Positions 62,501-64,000 of a DNA stretch of 64,000 nt are shown piece after piece. The stretch is taken from contig JBBAEN010000001.1 in NCBI GenBank assembly GCA_041655955.1, forward strand, positions 1,054,001 to 1,118,000, read 5' to 3'. Each line of letters starts with the position of its first letter. The first letter of the stretch is position 1. The notes under the pieces were generated by a model. It was not told where the DNA came from and made no database searches. It was given only the letters and a program-made list of their open reading frames with translations. The DNA is from Micavibrio_A sp041655955. Lineage in GTDB: Bacteria; Pseudomonadota; Alphaproteobacteria; Micavibrionales; Micavibrionaceae. The translations under genes were made by a program, and so were the position numbers.

Positions 62501-63727
62501 GACTTCCGGACGCTCTTTTTCAACCATCTTTTTCGCGGCCTTGACCGTGGAGGCCATGCCGTAAATTTCGAGCTTGTGGTAGATGAACGGCTTAAACAGC
62601 TCAAGCGCCATCTTCTTCGGCAAGCCGCACTGGTGCAGTTTCAGTTCGGGGCCGACAACGATAACCGAACGCCCCGAATAGTCGACGCGCTTGCCGAGAA
62701 GGTTCTGGCGGAAACGGCCCTGCTTGCCTTTCAGCATGTCGGAGAGCGATTTCAGCGGGCGCTTGTTCGCGCCTGTGATAACGCGGCCGCGGCGGCCATT
62801 GTCGAAGAGCGCGTCAACGGCTTCTTGCAACATGCGCTTTTCGTTGCGGACGATAATGTCCGGCGCGCGCAGTTCGATAAGACGTTTCAAACGGTTGTTA
62901 CGGTTGATGACACGGCGGTACAGGTCGTTCAGGTCGGACGTCGCAAAACGGCCGCCATCGAGCGGAACCAGCGGGCGCAATTCCGGCGGCAGAACCGGGA
63001 CGACATCAAGAATCATCCATTCGGGACGCGTACCGGAAGCAATAAAGCTTTCAAGGAGCTTCAGGCGCTTGACGAGTTTCTTGCGCTTGGCTTCGGAATT
63101 CGTGTCGCGGAGATCTTCCTCGCATTTCACAAGGTCTTCTTCCAGATTGACGTTCTGGAGGATTTCCTTCAGCGCCTCGGCGCCGATGCCGGCGCGGAAA
63201 TTTTCATCGCCATATTCATCTTGCGCATTCATGAACTCTTCTTCGGAAAGAAGCTGAAGCGGCTTCAACGGCGTCATGCCGGGTTCGAGTACGACATAGG
63301 CCTCGAAATACAGGATTTTTTCCAGCTCTTTCAGCGTAAGGTCGATCATCAGGCCGATACGGGACGGCAGGGATTTCAGGAACCAGATATGCGCAACGGG
63401 GGAAGCCAGCTCAATATGGCCCATGCGCTCGCGGCGGACTTTCGTCAGCGTGACTTCGACGCCGCATTTCTCGCACACAATACCTTTAAATTTCATGCGC
63501 TTGTACTTACCGCACAGACATTCGTAATCTTTGACGGGGCCAAAGATGCGGGCGCAGAACAGACCATCGCGCTCCGGCTTGAAGGTACGGTAGTTGATCG
63601 TTTCCGGCTTTTTCACTTCACCGAAAGACCAGGAGAGGATTTGCTCCGGCGAAGAGATCGCGATGCGGATGCTATCGAAGCTTTGCGGGCCTTGCGGGGC
63701 GCCGAAGAGGTTCATCAGTTCGTTCAT
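59543..63727 (-). CDS. rpoC: RNA polymerase beta-prime subunit
   Basis: A 1394-residue subunit (1407 in E. coli). N-terminal zinc finger: CLCGKYKRMKFKGIVCEKCG; catalytic loop NADFDGDQMAVH with the three metal-binding Asp; second zinc site with CGTEEGV and CHTRNGVCAHCYGRDLA; bridge-helix and trigger-loop region near GTQLTMRTFHIGGAAQRG. It ends in an acidic tail. It follows rpoB by 72 bp including a hairpin. Confidence 0.99.
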   Translation of the reverse strand: MNELMNLFGAPQGPQSFDSIRIAISSPEQILSWSFGEVKKPETINYRTFKPERDGLFCARIFGPVKDYECLCGKYKRMKFKGIVCEKCGVEVTLTKVRRERMGHIELASPVAHIWFLKSLPSRIGLMIDLTLKELEKILYFEAYVVLEPGMTPLKPLQLLSEEEFMNAQDEYGDENFRAGIGAEALKEILQNVNLEEDLVKCEEDLRDTNSEAKRKKLVKRLKLLESFIASGTRPEWMILDVVPVLPPELRPLVPLDGGRFATSDLNDLYRRVINRNNRLKRLIELRAPDIIVRNEKRMLQEAVDALFDNGRRGRVITGANKRPLKSLSDMLKGKQGRFRQNLLGKRVDYSGRSVIVVGPELKLHQCGLPKKMALELFKPFIYHKLEIYGMASTVKAAKKMVEKERPEVWDILEEVIREHPVLLNRAPTLHRLGIQAFEPVLIEGKAIQLHPLVCTAFNADFDGDQMAVHVPLSIESQLEARCLMMSTNNILSPANGKPIIVPSQDIVLGLYYLTTQLDGQKGEGMIFRGPGEIQHALTEGHVSLHAKIKCRYHGIDENGEKQTVLVESTPGRMLLSELYPRHKNLPFDLINQVMTKKEVTNLIDTVYRHCGQKETVIFCDRMMKLGFRHACIAGISFGKDDMIIPVEKAKLVADATAKVAEYEQQYQDGLITKGEKYNKVVDIWSRCTDDVAGAMMKKISNVADVGLNSVYMMAHSGARGSAAQIRQLAGMRGLMAKPSGEIIETPIISNFKEGLSVLEYFNSTHGARKGLADTALKTANSGYLTRRLVDVAQDAVVNEVDCGTEEGVTIRAVMSGADAIVGLGERSLGRVVLDDIKDPLSGDIIAKKNEMIDENMAERLEVSGLDSIKVRSVLTCHTRNGVCAHCYGRDLARGTMVNQGEAVGVMAAQSIGEPGTQLTMRTFHIGGAAQRGAEKSSFEAVLEGKVEIRNESVVKNSSGVNIVMGRNTEIVLIDTKGKERASHRVPYGARLLVENNQKVGVGVKLAEWDPFTMPIVTEKDGVVKFADLVEGVSIAERTDEATGITSRVIIDWRSQPKGGDLKPRIALTDKKGETLTLPNGLPANYYMSVDTILSVENGQEVKAGDIIGRIPRETSKTRDITGGLPRVAELFEARRPKDFAIISEIDGQVEFGKDYKAKRRIIVHPTDKSMEPREYLIPKGRHLAVQEGDYVRRGDPLLDGALVPHDILDVMGVEALAEYLINEIQDVYRLQGVKINDKHIEVIARQMMQKIEILEVGDTTFLVGEHVDREEFEAINQKYISEAKLPAVGKPVLQGITKASLQTRSFISAASFQETTRVLTEAATQGKVDELNGLKENVIVGRLIPAGTGSYVNKVRRLAAERDTIALAAQQQASAIDADDGGEPEQEQVAANG

Positions 63728-63770
63728 GTTTTCCTGCCTTTTAAACCTGTCAAATTCGTCTTTGGAACGG

Positions 63771-63790
63771 CCCCCGCTCTTTCACGGGGG
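63771..63790 (-). other. Hairpin in the rpoB-rpoC gap
   Basis: CCCCCG (63771-63776) and CGGGGG (63785-63790) form a perfect 6-bp GC stem with an 8-nt loop within the 72-bp gap. No U-run follows, so it is not a typical terminator; processing or attenuation are possibilities. Confidence 0.5.
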
Positions 63791-63799
63791 CGCTTAACT

Positions 63800-64000
63800 T
63801 TATTTCGTGCCGGATTGCTTCATATCGACATTCAGACCGAGCGCCTTCAATTCTTTCGTCAAGACGTTGAAGGATTCCGGGACGCCGATTTCGAAGGAGT
63901 CTTCGCCGCGGACAATCGCTTCGTAGACTTTCGAACGGCCCGCCACGTCGTCGGACTTCACGGTCAGGATTTCCTGAAGCGTGTAGGCCGCGCCGTAAGC
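63800..64000 (-). CDS. rpoB: RNA polymerase beta subunit, C-terminal end
   Basis: The last 66 codons of rpoB run off the window edge. The visible end reads AYGAAYTLQEILTVKSDDVA and GRSKVYEAIVRGEDSFEIGV, closing with LNVDMKQSGTK, the conserved beta C-terminus that packs against beta-prime. The frame is open to base 64000. Confidence 0.97.
   Translation of the reverse strand, partial: AYGAAYTLQEILTVKSDDVAGRSKVYEAIVRGEDSFEIGVPESFNVLTKELKALGLNVDMKQSGTK

Overview
The window is chromosomal DNA from an alphaproteobacterium. The evidence is the co-occurrence of an ATP12-type F1-ATPase assembly chaperone, a DUF3035 (BamF-like) lipoprotein coupled to lspA, a short-LID adenylate kinase, the order pgi / pentapeptide-repeat gene / mutL, and a ribosomal cluster in standard proteobacterial order whose proteins look alphaproteobacterial. 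A deep-branching free-living lineage (for example Rhodospirillales- or Micavibrionales-like) seems more likely than Rickettsiales, but that placement is inference. No rRNA, tRNA, CRISPR array or intact insertion sequence was seen.

Layout. (1) 1-7410: the C-terminal part of a large RTX/FG-GAP adhesin, followed in tight overlap by its type I secretion system (TolC-like outer membrane protein, LapB-like ABC exporter, HlyD/LapC-like adaptor). (2) 7411-10947: an AT-rich spacer with an unassigned coding remnant and three evenly spaced TGTCATG repeats, then a type V autotransporter. (3) 10937-11089: a remnant of an AbiEii-type nucleotidyltransferase toxin, overlapping the end of the autotransporter on the other strand. 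Regions 1-3 look like an accessory surface-adhesion island. (4) 11138-29236: a divergent VOC/TetR pair, then plus-strand housekeeping genes: M15 dipeptidase, DUF2147, ribF, an orphan, an AEC permease, ileS, lspA, DUF3035 lipoprotein, two M16 proteases, pgi, pentapeptide protein, mutL, membrane protein, purN. (5) 29287-36451: an XRE regulator with a divergent 51-codon ORF over a shared operator region, then minus-strand tag, ATP12, AsmA-like protein, an RluC/D-type synthase, NUDIX, rarA and degQ, several with overlapping start/stop codons. (6) 36572-56741: the alpha, spc, S10 and str ribosomal clusters, all on the minus strand. (7) 56760-59453: three uncharacterised small genes (one behind a good sigma-54 promoter) and a Zur-box-controlled CobW GTPase, lying between the str cluster and rpoC. 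(8) 59485-64000: rpoC and the 3' end of rpoB.

The ribosomal region has unusual internal punctuation. An intrinsic terminator separates rplO from secY. A TTGACA-17-TATAGT promoter starts rpsM-rpsK-rpoA-rplQ afresh. An orphan gene with a near-leaderless promoter lies antisense between adk and rpsM. A 203-bp spacer with two interleaved perfect stems (pseudoknot or attenuator topology) separates rpsC from rplP. Several ribosomal proteins carry Lys/Ala/Pro-rich tails and S7 has a 15-residue insertion.

Functionally the window joins surface adhesion (type I and type V secretion) to core translation and transcription genes. I did not find a large undescribed multi-gene system. The best candidates for new biology are the XRE/51-codon switch, the orphan antisense gene in the ribosomal cluster, the rpsC-rplP RNA structure, and the sigma-54-driven orphan pair at 57158-58180.
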